Shown in pieces: positions 1 through 6,623 of a DNA stretch of 35,283 nt; the stretch's first letter is position 1; each line of letters starts with the position of its first letter. The stretch is from an uncultured Hungatella sp. GTDB taxonomy: Bacteria; Bacillota; Clostridia; Lachnospirales; Lachnospiraceae. The notes under the pieces were generated by a model. It saw only the letters and a program-made list of their open reading frames with translations, ran no database searches and was not told where the DNA came from. The position numbers and the translations under genes were made by a program. The stretch is taken from contig CAMTAF010000031.1 in assembly GCA_947066955.1 (NCBI GenBank), positions 1-35,283 of the forward strand, written 5' to 3'.

Positions 1-444
1 ATTGGCCTTGTAAAATTTTTGTTGGAGAAGAGGAGAAAACCGATTTTGGGCATATGCCGTGGCGCTCAAGTTCTGAATGTGGCGGCTGGAGGAACCCTGT
101 ATCAGGACCTGGAGCAGGAGGGGAATTTCGGGCATCATTTTATGGGCGTGTATCCCATGAACCGTCCGGTACATAAGGTCCGGGTGAAAGCCGGGTCGGG
201 GGTCTTTGGCATCTTTGGAAAGGAAATCCTGGAAACCAACTCATTTCACCACCAGGGAGTGAAGGAGGTGGCGGAGGGCTTTGAGATTACCGCATCTTCG
301 GAAGAGGGGGTAGTGGAAGCGATTGAAAAGAAGGATGGCTCTTTTGTTGTGGGAATCCAATGGCATCCGGAGATGATGTATGATTCCGGGGAGCAGCAGG
401 CAATTTTCAGAGCATTTGTAAAGGCCAGCCAGGGTGAGGGCTGA
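1..444 (+). CDS. Gamma-glutamyl-gamma-aminobutyrate hydrolase-like class I glutamine amidotransferase (peptidase C26), 5'-truncated by the window edge
   Basis: The frame is open from base 1, so the gene begins outside the window; a TTG at 19 is only the first possible start codon inside it. About 147 residues remain of a family that is usually 230-250 residues. The nucleophile motif GICRGAQ lies near the left end, followed by a GGTLYQDL stretch typical of PuuD-like enzymes. IQWHPE near the C-terminus supplies the His and Glu of the triad. Such cytoplasmic enzymes hydrolyse gamma-glutamyl amides, for example gamma-glutamyl-GABA in putrescine breakdown. No other putrescine gene is visible, so the substrate is unknown. 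Family assignment is firm. Confidence 0.9.
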   Translation: MGLVKFLLEKRRKPILGICRGAQVLNVAAGGTLYQDLEQEGNFGHHFMGVYPMNRPVHKVRVKAGSGVFGIFGKEILETNSFHHQGVKEVAEGFEITASSEEGVVEAIEKKDGSFVVGIQWHPEMMYDSGEQQAIFRAFVKASQGEG

Positions 445-455
445 CGGGAAGGTGA

Positions 456-493
456 CAGGAAAGGCAGGTGAATCAAATCACCTGCCTTTCCTG
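456..493. terminator. Perfect 16-bp hairpin between convergent genes
   Basis: Bases 456-471 are perfectly complementary to 478-493 with a 6-base loop. It lies between the stop of the C26 gene and the 3' end of the minus-strand DUF6485 gene, where a two-way terminator is expected. Neither side has a proper T-tract, so it is a strong hairpin but not a textbook intrinsic terminator. Confidence 0.55.
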
Positions 494-507
494 TGGCTTA
501 TGGATCT

Positions 508-714
508 TTATTCCCGCAGAACCAATTCCGCAAAATCTTTGAAGGTGTCGCCCTTTTTCTCTTCTGAGTCCGGAAGGAGGGAAAAGAAACAGGAGGGGAT
601 TTCCCGGAGTTTCAAATGTTTGCTGATACAGGGCGCGCAGCCCTTCTCATGGTTTGTGGGGTGCAGAGGGCAACTGAGGTTTTTGCAGGTGCAAAATTTG
701 CTTAAATTGTTCAT
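508..714 (-). CDS. Small cysteine-rich protein, DUF6485-like
   Basis: A 68-residue protein with an N-terminal cysteine cluster: CTCKNLSCPLH, then a single Cys, then CAPC, then a Cys in IPSCFF. The spacing suggests a small metal-binding fold. The pattern resembles the clostridial DUF6485 family, assigned from memory. A strong GGAGGAGG lies just upstream of the ATG at 714. It is monocistronic on the minus strand, facing the C26 gene, and ends in an acidic/hydrophobic tail. The function is unknown; zinc or Fe-S binding is inferred only from the cysteines. Confidence 0.75.
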   Translation of the reverse strand: MNNLSKFCTCKNLSCPLHPTNHEKGCAPCISKHLKLREIPSCFFSLLPDSEEKKGDTFKDFAELVLRE

Positions 715-747
715 ACTTGCCTCCTCCTTCTAATGTAGCTCTGTCGG

Positions 748-1218
748 TCAGTGTTTTTTTGCGGTCAGGCTTTTAACTTCGAGACATAAAACATTGACAC
801 GTTTTAATAAGCTGTCCGGGAATACCCAATCGTCTTTGTGGGTATAATGGCTCATCAAAATATTCAGGGCCCGTTCCCGTTCCGCGGGGTCGTCGATAAA
901 CCGGACAAGGCCTTTTCCCATAACACATTCGTAATGGTAAGTGATCTCTGGCATTTTCTCGGACTCGTGAAGTTTATGGGCTGTATCCATTTGAAAACTC
1001 ACTTTGCTGTTTTCTTTTAGCAGCTGAATTTTTTTCCCGGATACAGCGCTGTGAAAGAATAGGGAGCAGGTTCCGGCCTGGATTTCCATTCCAAAGTTTA
1101 CAGGCACCATGTAGGCGTATCCTTCTTCATCAACCATTCCTATGCGGACAGCGTCACATTTCTGCATGATATCATAAATGATGTTTTTATCTGTGATTTC
1201 GCAGTCTTTTCTTCTCAT
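748..1218 (-). CDS. Pyridoxamine 5'-phosphate oxidase family protein (NimA-like flavin-binding split barrel)
   Basis: 156 residues, the normal size for this family. It starts MRRKDCEI and has the split-barrel pattern: AVRIGMVDEEGYAYMVPVNF, LFFHSA.SGKKI, VSFQMD, then YECVMGKGLVRFIDD and a C-terminal VNVLCLEV strand. These proteins bind FMN, F420 or haem, and relatives include the NimA nitroimidazole reductases. The exact substrate cannot be read from sequence. It lies 29 bases downstream of the alcohol dehydrogenase and is probably cotranscribed. The Shine-Dalgarno (GAAAGG) is weak and sits inside a tandem 17-bp repeat. Confidence 0.85.
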   Translation of the reverse strand: MRRKDCEITDKNIIYDIMQKCDAVRIGMVDEEGYAYMVPVNFGMEIQAGTCSLFFHSAVSGKKIQLLKENSKVSFQMDTAHKLHESEKMPEITYHYECVMGKGLVRFIDDPAERERALNILMSHYTHKDDWVFPDSLLKRVNVLCLEVKSLTAKKH

Positions 1219-1252
1219 AAAGTAAACCTTTCAATAAAGCAAACCTTTCAAT
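1219..1252 (-). repeat. Tandem duplication, 2 x 17 bp, spanning the ADH stop and the PNPOx RBS
   Basis: Units 1219-1235 and 1236-1252 are identical except for one base (1223 versus 1240). Each carries the GAAAGG used as ribosome binding site on the minus strand. The distal unit also contains the ADH stop codon (1248-1250). It looks like a replication-slippage duplication. Confidence 0.8.
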
Positions 1253-2207
1253 CAGCCATGCGCAGTACCGCGCGGAAATGTGTTTTTGCCGCCATCATCT
1301 TCTCGTAGGCTTCCCGGGCCTGTTCCAGAGGGAATACTTCAATCATGGGGCGGACATCGGTTAAGATGCTGAAGCGCACCGCGGCTTCCATTTCCTTTAT
1401 ATCTGTAAAGGTTCCCTTGACAGTGTTGGGGCCTATCAAAAAGTCCATTGCGGACCAGTCAAGTGGATTGTCATCAACAGCGGCTATGATCAATTCGCCT
1501 TTTGGCCCGAGGCCGCCCATGAGGGAGGAAATGACTTTGGGGTTTGGGGCTGTGGCGAGAATGACTTTCGCGCCTCCAAGGGCTTTGAGCGCCTGGGCAG
1601 GATTTTCTTTTTGGCTGTCAATGTAGTGGTGCGCGCCCAGCTTCCGGGCAAGGGCTTCCTTGTCTGCACCGCGGGAGATTGCCGCTACTTCATAGCCTGC
1701 TTTTTTTGCGTATTGTACTGCAAGATGGCCCAGTCCGCCGATACCGGACACCGCGATCAGATCTCCCATGCACGCGCAGCTGTTGTGCAGGGCGCTGAAT
1801 ACGGTTTCGCCGGCGCAGAGCAGGGGAGCCGCTTCTTCTGACGTGATTTCGTCGGAGATGGCAATGAGGCCGTCTTCGTAGGCAACCATATACTGGGCGT
1901 ATCCGCCGTCTGTAGTGAGGGCGGTTGTGTGTCCGTGCCCTCCATGCCAGCCGATTCCCACGCGCTGGCCCATGTTCCATCTGGTAACACCTGGGCCTAA
2001 TTTGGCGACCGTGCCGACTACCTCATGCCCGGGAATGCGGGGATAAGAGGAGGCGGCCCCTTCAATTACTTTGGAGTCTCCATGACAGATACCGCAGGCC
2101 TCCACCTTTAAAAGCACCTGTCCCTCGCCTAGCTGGGGAACCGGAATTTCAACTAATTTCATGGGTTCGCCTTTTGCGGCTACCTGTATTGCTTTCATCA
2201 TTTCCAT
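1248..2207 (-). CDS. Zinc-type alcohol dehydrogenase (MDR family) lacking the structural-zinc lobe
   Basis: The start is the ATG at 2207, placed after AAGGAGG (2216-2222); an upstream in-frame ATG at 2252 has no such site. The product is 319 residues; relatives are about 335-340. Catalytic-zinc elements are present: CGICHGD, the GHE motif and PLLCAGETVF. The Rossmann motif GIGGLGHLAVQYA is intact. Between VGIGWHGGH and TDGGYAQYM, where family members carry about 29 residues with the four-Cys structural zinc lobe, only 12 remain. About 17 residues are therefore missing in frame. Such enzymes oxidise or reduce alcohols and aldehydes with NAD(P). Stability and oligomer state may be altered. It probably forms an operon with the PNPOx-like gene. 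Confidence 0.88.
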   Translation of the reverse strand: MEMMKAIQVAAKGEPMKLVEIPVPQLGEGQVLLKVEACGICHGDSKVIEGAASSYPRIPGHEVVGTVAKLGPGVTRWNMGQRVGIGWHGGHGHTTALTTDGGYAQYMVAYEDGLIAISDEITSEEAAPLLCAGETVFSALHNSCACMGDLIAVSGIGGLGHLAVQYAKKAGYEVAAISRGADKEALARKLGAHHYIDSQKENPAQALKALGGAKVILATAPNPKVISSLMGGLGPKGELIIAAVDDNPLDWSAMDFLIGPNTVKGTFTDIKEMEAAVRFSILTDVRPMIEVFPLEQAREAYEKMMAAKTHFRAVLRMAD

Positions 2208-2283
2208 AAAAGTCGTCCTCCTTAAGTTTATCAATGGATTATATTTTGCCACTTTGCCATCTGCCGGAGGGCTGATGACTTAG

Positions 2284-2299
2284 GCGTGCCTTGGCACGC
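2284..2299. promoter_or_regulatory. 7-2-7 inverted repeat upstream of ADH, possible operator
   Basis: GCGTGCC and GGCACGC face each other across TT. The site lies upstream of a TATAAT -10 candidate for the ADH gene (minus strand, 2238-2243), whose -35 region is poor. A two-base loop is too tight for an RNA hairpin, so a protein-binding site is the better reading. Confidence 0.35.
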
Positions 2300-2351
2300 T
2301 TCCACCATATCATAAGAAGGGAAAATGCGCTTGCCTGATCCTTTTAGAAAT

Positions 2352-2380
2352 TTGCTTGTTCCTCCAAAGTATCGTATTTT
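2352..2380 (+). promoter_or_regulatory. Candidate sigma-A promoter for the cupin-ACT / sdaAA pair
   Basis: TTGCTT (2352-2357), a 17-base spacer and TATTTT (2375-2380), about 70 bases upstream of the ATG at 2450. The match is moderate. Confidence 0.4.
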
Positions 2381-2449
2381 TATTGCGCGGATAACTGAAG
2401 TTGGTTAAACTGGAAGAAATACAGATGAAATAACAGGGGGAAATGGAAA

Positions 2450-3013
2450 ATGAGAGAAGAGTATCTTTTTGAATATTGGAAAAATAATCAAAGAAGGCTG
2501 CAGTTGGGTGTCATAAGGGGCATGTCCTGCCGGTATCTTTGGCATGAGGAGCTGGAGCTGATGCTGTCTCTGTCCGGAGAGATTGAGTACTTTGCGGGAG
2601 AAAAGTGTTATCACCTTAGGAAGGGGGACATGCTTCTTTTTAACCGAAACTGCGGCCATTCGATTATTTCCAGGGGGTCTGGCAACAGGACCATCAGCCT
2701 GAAACTGTCTCCCCAGGTTTTAGCGGACTGGGAGGAGGGGAAAAGTTCGGGAAGAAATGAGAGGATGGAGGTGTCTTTTGCCTGCGATTATCCTACGGTC
2801 CTGGTGTTTCACCGGGACAGGCTGGGAGTGATCAGCCGGGTGACCGGCATTTTGGCAGAGGAGGGAATCAATATTGCGTTTATGCGTGTGTTCCGCAGCC
2901 TGCGCCATGAAAATGCCTGCATGGTCATTGAGACGGACGGAGAGGCCGGGGAGGCTGTGCTGCGGCGCATGGAGAAGGAATGTGAAGAGGTGGAGGAGGT
3001 GTGCATGCTGTGA
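2450..3013 (+). CDS. Chimera: AraC-type cupin sensor domain joined to the ACT domain of L-serine dehydratase beta subunit
   Basis: 187 residues. Residues about 1-100 look like the N-terminal cupin of an AraC-family regulator (YLWHEELELMLSLSG, then LRKGDMLLFNRNCGHSI). From about residue 110 the sequence becomes the C-terminal ACT domain of SdaAB (YPTVLVFHRDRLGVISRV, INIAFMRVFRS, ACMVIETDGEAGE). The regulator's DNA-binding domain and the catalytic N-terminal half of SdaAB are both absent. The simplest reading is an in-frame deletion fusing an upstream regulator gene to sdaAB. It overlaps sdaAA by four bases, the normal beta-alpha arrangement. The product cannot supply the beta catalytic domain. 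Whether it acts as a serine- or ligand-sensing subunit is unknown. Confidence 0.8.
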   Translation: MREEYLFEYWKNNQRRLQLGVIRGMSCRYLWHEELELMLSLSGEIEYFAGEKCYHLRKGDMLLFNRNCGHSIISRGSGNRTISLKLSPQVLADWEEGKSSGRNERMEVSFACDYPTVLVFHRDRLGVISRVTGILAEEGINIAFMRVFRSLRHENACMVIETDGEAGEAVLRRMEKECEEVEEVCML

Positions 3014-3732
3014 ACTATGAGTTTTGCTCCGGGAAAGACCTTTACGCCATCAGCCGCAGGGAGGGGATTCCTGTCAGTGAGATCATGATCCGCAGTGAGA
3101 TGGAGAGAAGCGGGCGGCCCAGAAAAAGCGTGGTGGAGGAGATGAACGGGAATCTTGGAGTCATGCGGGAATCTATCAAAAACGGGCTGGAGGCCGGGGA
3201 GAGTCATCACGGCGTCTTTACAGGGAATGGCGGGAGAAAGATCATGGCGTTTGCCGGACAGAGCAACATGGGCGAATCCATGGCAAAGGTGGTTGCGGCG
3301 GCCATGGCGGTTGTAGAGTGGAACGCCTCCATGGGAAAAATCGTGGCAGCGCCTACGGCGGGGGCAAGCGGCATTCTTCCGGCGGTTTTGATTGTCTGCG
3401 GGGAAAAGAGGGGATTTGACGACAGTCAGATTTGCAGAGGGCTTTTTGCGGCAGGAGCCATCGGCTGCGTCATAGCGAAGAACGGGTATATTGCCGGGGC
3501 CATGGGAGGATGCCAGGCCGAGACGGGAAGCGGGGCAGCCATGGCGGCGGCCAATGCGGTTCTCTCCTGTGACCTTGCGCTGGCGGGGGTTGAGAGCCTG
3601 ATTCCTTTTGATGAGGTGGTATGGGCCATGGAGAGGGTTGGAAATCAGATGCACACGGATCTGAAGGAGACCGCCAGAGGCGGCCTGGCGGCTACCCCCA
3701 CGGCGCTGAAATTAATGGAAAACATGGGGTGA
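3010..3732 (+). CDS. sdaAA: L-serine ammonia-lyase, Fe-S dependent, alpha subunit, with internal deletion
   Basis: The GTG at 3010 makes a GTGA overlap with the preceding stop and follows GGAGGAGG at proper spacing, giving a protein that begins MNYEFCSGKDL. The 240 residues are short for a subunit of about 290. The N-terminal helices, VAAPTAGASGILPAVL, GGCQAETGS and the terminal GGLAATPTALKL are clear. Directly after GSGAAMAAA the sequence jumps to NAVLSCDLALAG, skipping about 45-50 residues. The lost piece normally carries the C-x10-C pair (CDPVAG...PC) that, with the GGC cysteine, holds the [4Fe-4S] cluster used to dehydrate serine to pyruvate and ammonia. The product is probably inactive; the frame is intact. 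Confidence 0.88.
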   Translation: MNYEFCSGKDLYAISRREGIPVSEIMIRSEMERSGRPRKSVVEEMNGNLGVMRESIKNGLEAGESHHGVFTGNGGRKIMAFAGQSNMGESMAKVVAAAMAVVEWNASMGKIVAAPTAGASGILPAVLIVCGEKRGFDDSQICRGLFAAGAIGCVIAKNGYIAGAMGGCQAETGSGAAMAAANAVLSCDLALAGVESLIPFDEVVWAMERVGNQMHTDLKETARGGLAATPTALKLMENMG

Positions 3733-3787
3733 CTCTCGGTGGAATTTGTGATAAAATAGTTAAAAATATTAGAAAAGGGTGAGAGTC

Positions 3788-4333
3788 ATGCAGCATAAGT
3801 GTAAAGTGACCGTGATTGACAAAAAGTGCTTTGCGGAATATCAGGAACAATACTTGGCAGATCCGAACTCGGGCGTCTGTCCCTTTTATAATGTGGGGGA
3901 CGAATTTATTTTTGAGCGCTATGGAGGCGAGGATACTTTCTGGCGGACAGGAAACGGAACCCAGTGCGGGGAGGCGTGGGACTGTATCAGCCGGTATATT
4001 TATACGGCCCTCCAGGGCGGGAGCATCATGCGGAACTGGACAAACGATGAGCGGATGATGATCGCGTGCTGCAATGACGGGACCCGCCCCGTGATCTTTA
4101 AAATCCAGCGGCTGGATTTTAAGGTGGTAAAGATCCAGGGAATCGGCTGTGAATCCTGCGCCGGCAACATCCGGGAAGCCCTGGAAAAGGTTCCGGGGGT
4201 AGACCGTGTGGAAGTGAGAACGGACAAAGGATGGGCAGAGGTTTTTGTGGACAAAGACAGGGATGTCTCCGACGAACTGTTAAAGTCAGCAGTGGAACAG
4301 CGGGGCGGTTACATCGTCACGGGAATTGAGTAA
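3788..4333 (+). CDS. TIGR04076-family protein fused to a heavy-metal-associated (HMA) domain
   Basis: The ATG at 3788 follows AAAGGGTGAG at good spacing; an in-frame GTG at 3779 overlaps that site. The product is 181 residues. Residues about 1-110 match the TIGR04076 pattern: an early KCKVTVI strand, GVCPFYNVGDEF, CGEAWDCISRYIY, IACCNDGTRPVIFKI. Residues about 115-181 are a ferredoxin-like HMA fold with the metal-binding loop GIGCESCAG and the helix IREALEKVPGVDRVEV. HMA domains bind Cu, Zn or Cd through CxxC, whereas TIGR04076 has no known function. The gene stands after the damaged serine dehydratase locus and before an ABM-domain gene. A metal-linked role is inferred. I know of no standard description of this fusion. 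Confidence 0.82.
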   Translation: MQHKCKVTVIDKKCFAEYQEQYLADPNSGVCPFYNVGDEFIFERYGGEDTFWRTGNGTQCGEAWDCISRYIYTALQGGSIMRNWTNDERMMIACCNDGTRPVIFKIQRLDFKVVKIQGIGCESCAGNIREALEKVPGVDRVEVRTDKGWAEVFVDKDRDVSDELLKSAVEQRGGYIVTGIE

Positions 4334-4357
4334 AGTAAAGGCAGGAGGAGGACAGGC

Positions 4358-4690
4358 ATGAGCATTGTTGTAAATATTTATTATACCGGCACAGGAGGCA
4401 GCGCAAGGAGATTCGCGGAGGAGATGGAGAGCAGCGGGACTGCGGCGGAGATCCGCAGGGAGGAGGGAAATCTGCGGTATGAGTATTTCACTCCCATGGC
4501 AGACCCGGAGACCGTGCTGCTTGTTGACTGCTGGAAAGATCAGGACGCCATTGACAGGCACCATGCTTCCCCGATGATGGAGAAGATTACAAAGCTCCGG
4601 GTGAAGTACGACCTGCATATGAGAGTGGAGCGGTATGTGTCTGACGAGAACGGCATACCGGAGACGGACAACCGGTTTATTAAAGAATAA
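4358..4690 (+). CDS. Antibiotic biosynthesis monooxygenase (ABM) domain protein, putative quinol monooxygenase
   Basis: A 110-residue single-domain protein starting at an ATG preceded by AGGAGGAGG. It has the dimeric alpha/beta-barrel ABM pattern: VVNIYYTG, a helix RRFAEEMESSG, then NLRYEYFTPMADPETVLLVDCWKDQDAIDRHH with the usual W and His, and a C-terminal MRVERYVSD strand. YgiN-type relatives oxidise quinols or reactive aromatics without a cofactor. It follows the TIGR04076-HMA gene by 24 bases and is probably cotranscribed. Substrate unknown. Confidence 0.83.
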   Translation: MSIVVNIYYTGTGGSARRFAEEMESSGTAAEIRREEGNLRYEYFTPMADPETVLLVDCWKDQDAIDRHHASPMMEKITKLRVKYDLHMRVERYVSDENGIPETDNRFIKE

Positions 4691-4745
4691 AAGAATTAGA
4701 GATTATAATGCGGGAAATAGAGGAAACAGATGATAAATGTGACCT

Positions 4746-4784
4746 CGGCGCGGCGAGTAGGGGGAAAGCCTCCCCTACTCGATT
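4746..4784. repeat. Dispersed palindromic repeat, copy 1
   Basis: A GGCGCGGCGAGTAG arm, a short loop and CTCCCCTACTCGATT. The stem pairs 4754-4763 with 4772-4781. A near-identical copy lies at 17160-17199. This copy provides the last codons and the TAG stop of the minus-strand kinase-like gene and could serve as its terminator stem. Confidence 0.75.
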
Positions 4785-5854
4785 GACACGGAGGCCGGAG
4801 AAATTTCTAAGCTGTTATCCCTGACTTTAAAGGCCGCGAAGTACCGGTTTTCCATGGGAATCCACTCTTCCCGGAAGCGTTTGAGCATCTCATCGCCGTT
4901 GCGGCGTCGGATCCGGCGGATTTGTTCATCCTCGGGGATCCAACAGAAGAATCTCAAATCATAGGCATCTCCAAAATAGGGATGCTGGCTGTAGGCGCCC
5001 TCCACCAGGTTCAGGCGTTTGCGGTCAGCCTGCACCTTTCTCCCAAGCTGTTGTCTGGAGCAGTCATAGACCTGGTAGCAGAGCCCCCGGGGGTCCTCAA
5101 GATGCTCCAGAACCTCTTTTCTAAAACGCTCATAATCCACATTTCCCCCAGCTTCCTCCAGGCGTTCTCTGGTCCGCTGTTCCGGCTGCAGGAAAAAGTC
5201 ATCCATGTGAAACAGATTGCAGTCATAGATCTCCTGCAAAATTCCTCCCAAAGTAGTTTTGCCGCTTCCGCACATGCCGTCGATGGCCACCACCAGCTGG
5301 TCCTTGCCAGAGTCTCTTAAAGCCTGATCAATGCGCCGGAATACCTGAAAATAATCGGTATAGCGGCGAGAGACCACCCGGTAAGACGGGTGGTAGCGGT
5401 CTCTGTAGGTCTGGCTGTGGCTGACCGCCGGATATCCCTGGCCTTTGTAGCGCTCCAAATACTGCTCAAGGCTTTGGGAATCAAAAGGCATGCGGCCCTC
5501 CCCGCAAAGACGGCGAAGAAGGGCGAGCTTCTCCTCAAAGGAAGACAGCTGCCCTGTATTGCGCTGTGCTGTTTTGACAAACATCTGATTCAAGGTTTCA
5601 GGCGACAGTCCCTGGTCAAAGGCGGACAAGTATACCCGGCACATATCTTTGCCGATGCTTTCAAGAAAGCCTCCGTCCCCGCAGGCGGCAGCCTGAATGA
5701 GTCCGTTTTTCTCATGGATCAGGCGCTCCAGGCTTTGACTCGGGTCAGAGATCATATGCCCGCCGCCGAACTCGCTCTGGTAAAGCAGCTTCACCGCATC
5801 CTCGGGCTTCATGTCGGGATAACGGTCCCCATGTTCCAATAAAATCTCTCTCAT
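4775..5854 (-). CDS. Uridine kinase-like P-loop protein with an uncharacterised N-terminal domain
   Basis: 359 residues. Residues 1 to about 180 form a helical domain I cannot name (YPDMKPEDAVKLLYQSEFGGGH, RYHPSYRVVSRRY). From about 185 it has a uridine-kinase/PRK-like fold: Walker A GMCGSGKTT, then LFHMDDFF with the acidic residues typical of the nucleoside-kinase lid, NLVEGAYSQHP, and an arginine-rich RRIRRRNGDE segment. It probably phosphorylates a small hydroxylated molecule. Its start lies 3 bases after the stop of the ECF S component, so the two are surely cotranscribed. That suggests import followed by phosphorylation trapping. Its stop codon lies inside a palindromic repeat. Confidence 0.82.
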   Translation of the reverse strand: MREILLEHGDRYPDMKPEDAVKLLYQSEFGGGHMISDPSQSLERLIHEKNGLIQAAACGDGGFLESIGKDMCRVYLSAFDQGLSPETLNQMFVKTAQRNTGQLSSFEEKLALLRRLCGEGRMPFDSQSLEQYLERYKGQGYPAVSHSQTYRDRYHPSYRVVSRRYTDYFQVFRRIDQALRDSGKDQLVVAIDGMCGSGKTTLGGILQEIYDCNLFHMDDFFLQPEQRTRERLEEAGGNVDYERFRKEVLEHLEDPRGLCYQVYDCSRQQLGRKVQADRKRLNLVEGAYSQHPYFGDAYDLRFFCWIPEDEQIRRIRRRNGDEMLKRFREEWIPMENRYFAAFKVRDNSLEISPASVSIE

Positions 5855-5857
5855 TTG

Positions 5858-6415
5858 TCACTCCATAGCCTTTGCCTGTTTTAATGACAGGATAATGACC
5901 GGAATCAAGATAAGCTGAAGAATAATGCCCGGCACCGCGTTTAACAGCGCCCCTCCAATAAAGACCTGCCAGGAAAAGGCTTTTCCGGCGATTCCGTAAA
6001 TGGGGATGCTGACGATTCCCCATATAAGACGCCCTGCAACCATGGCGCCGATCAGGCTTATGTAGACAGAGCCTTTGCGGCCTAAGAAAAGCTTGTTCAA
6101 AATTCCTGTCATTGCCCCATAAGCGGCCAGCTCAAAAGCCATGGCAGCCGCCGTAGGCATCAGGGGAGGCATGCCAAACATGACGCTCCTCAAAAGCGGA
6201 ACCACAAATCCCACTGCCAGCCCCCATTGCCAGCCGCATACATACCCGCAGATCAATACCGGGATATGCATGGGAAGAAGCTTGCTTCCAATACCGGGGA
6301 TCTGTCCGGTCAAAAAAGGCATAATGATTCCAAGGGCCAGGAAAAATGCCGCCAGAACCATATGCTTCGTAGAGGTCATGACACCTGTCTGTGCCTGTTT
6401 CTGTGTGTTTATCAT
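5858..6415 (-). CDS. ECF transporter S component (vitamin-type substrate-binding membrane subunit)
   Basis: 185 residues with about six hydrophobic segments. It has the LPMHIPVLICGYVCGW stretch typical of ECF_trnsprt (PF12822) S components, followed by a conserved glycine- and proline-rich loop (MFGMPPLMPTAAAMAFELA). The N-terminus KHMVLAAFFLALG fits the alanine-rich first helix that docks on EcfT. S components bind a vitamin or precursor and share an EcfA/A'/T module, not found here. GGAGG lies 8 bases upstream of the ATG. A strong promoter and a structured leader precede it. The substrate cannot be named: no known riboswitch class fits the leader. Confidence 0.88.
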   Translation of the reverse strand: MINTQKQAQTGVMTSTKHMVLAAFFLALGIIMPFLTGQIPGIGSKLLPMHIPVLICGYVCGWQWGLAVGFVVPLLRSVMFGMPPLMPTAAAMAFELAAYGAMTGILNKLFLGRKGSVYISLIGAMVAGRLIWGIVSIPIYGIAGKAFSWQVFIGGALLNAVPGIILQLILIPVIILSLKQAKAME

Positions 6416-6617
6416 CGCTCAATCCTCCATTTTCTAGAAGCCGGACCATCCCCCTGTCCTTTCAGAGACAAAAAAATACCAGGAATGGGCGCATCTCTTG
6501 GAAATGCTGTTTACCTTCCTGGTAATCCTGGTATAAAAAGCTCTGTCTTCGGGACAATTCTGTTCTGTCCGGCTTTCTCTTTTAAAAAGCCATGGGTGTC
6601 AACTTCAGCTGACGATT
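6416..6617 (-). promoter_or_regulatory. Structured 5' leader of the ECF/kinase operon, possible attenuator or riboswitch
   Basis: About 200 transcribed bases separate the promoter from the ATG. The RNA carries two tandem UACCAGGA copies (template bases 6526-6534 and 6516-6524) that can each pair with the single downstream copy of the complement (6476-6485). Smaller GGACA/UGUCC and GGCUUU/AAAGCC pairings lie 5' of these. I see no TPP, FMN, THF, preQ1, cobalamin or T-box core. Confidence 0.5.
6470..6534 (-). terminator. Intrinsic terminator inside the ECF leader
   Basis: Minus-strand reading: AUACCAGGA pairs with UCCUGGUAU across a roughly 41-base interior that holds a GCAU/AUGC hairpin. A run of U residues (template A-run 6470-6476) follows at once. 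It ends about 50 bases before the S-component ATG, the usual place for an attenuator. Confidence 0.6.
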
Positions 6618-6623
6618 AGCTCA

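Noticed and set aside
434..733. Plus-strand frame after the C26 gene
   Set aside because: It runs through the hairpin and is antisense to the better supported DUF6485 gene.
2388..2398. GCGGATAAC-like string resembling half of a lac operator
   Set aside because: Too short, no inverted partner and no LacI-type gene nearby.
2809..3654. Long open frame on the minus strand opposite sdaAA (about 281 codons)
   Set aside because: Its protein is His/Pro/Arg-rich with no recognisable motif and lies antisense to clear SdaAA motifs; GC-rich shadow frame.
6416..6617. Known vitamin riboswitch (TPP, FMN, THF, preQ1, cobalamin) for the ECF leader
   Set aside because: None of the diagnostic cores could be found by eye; kept only as an unnamed attenuator-like leader.
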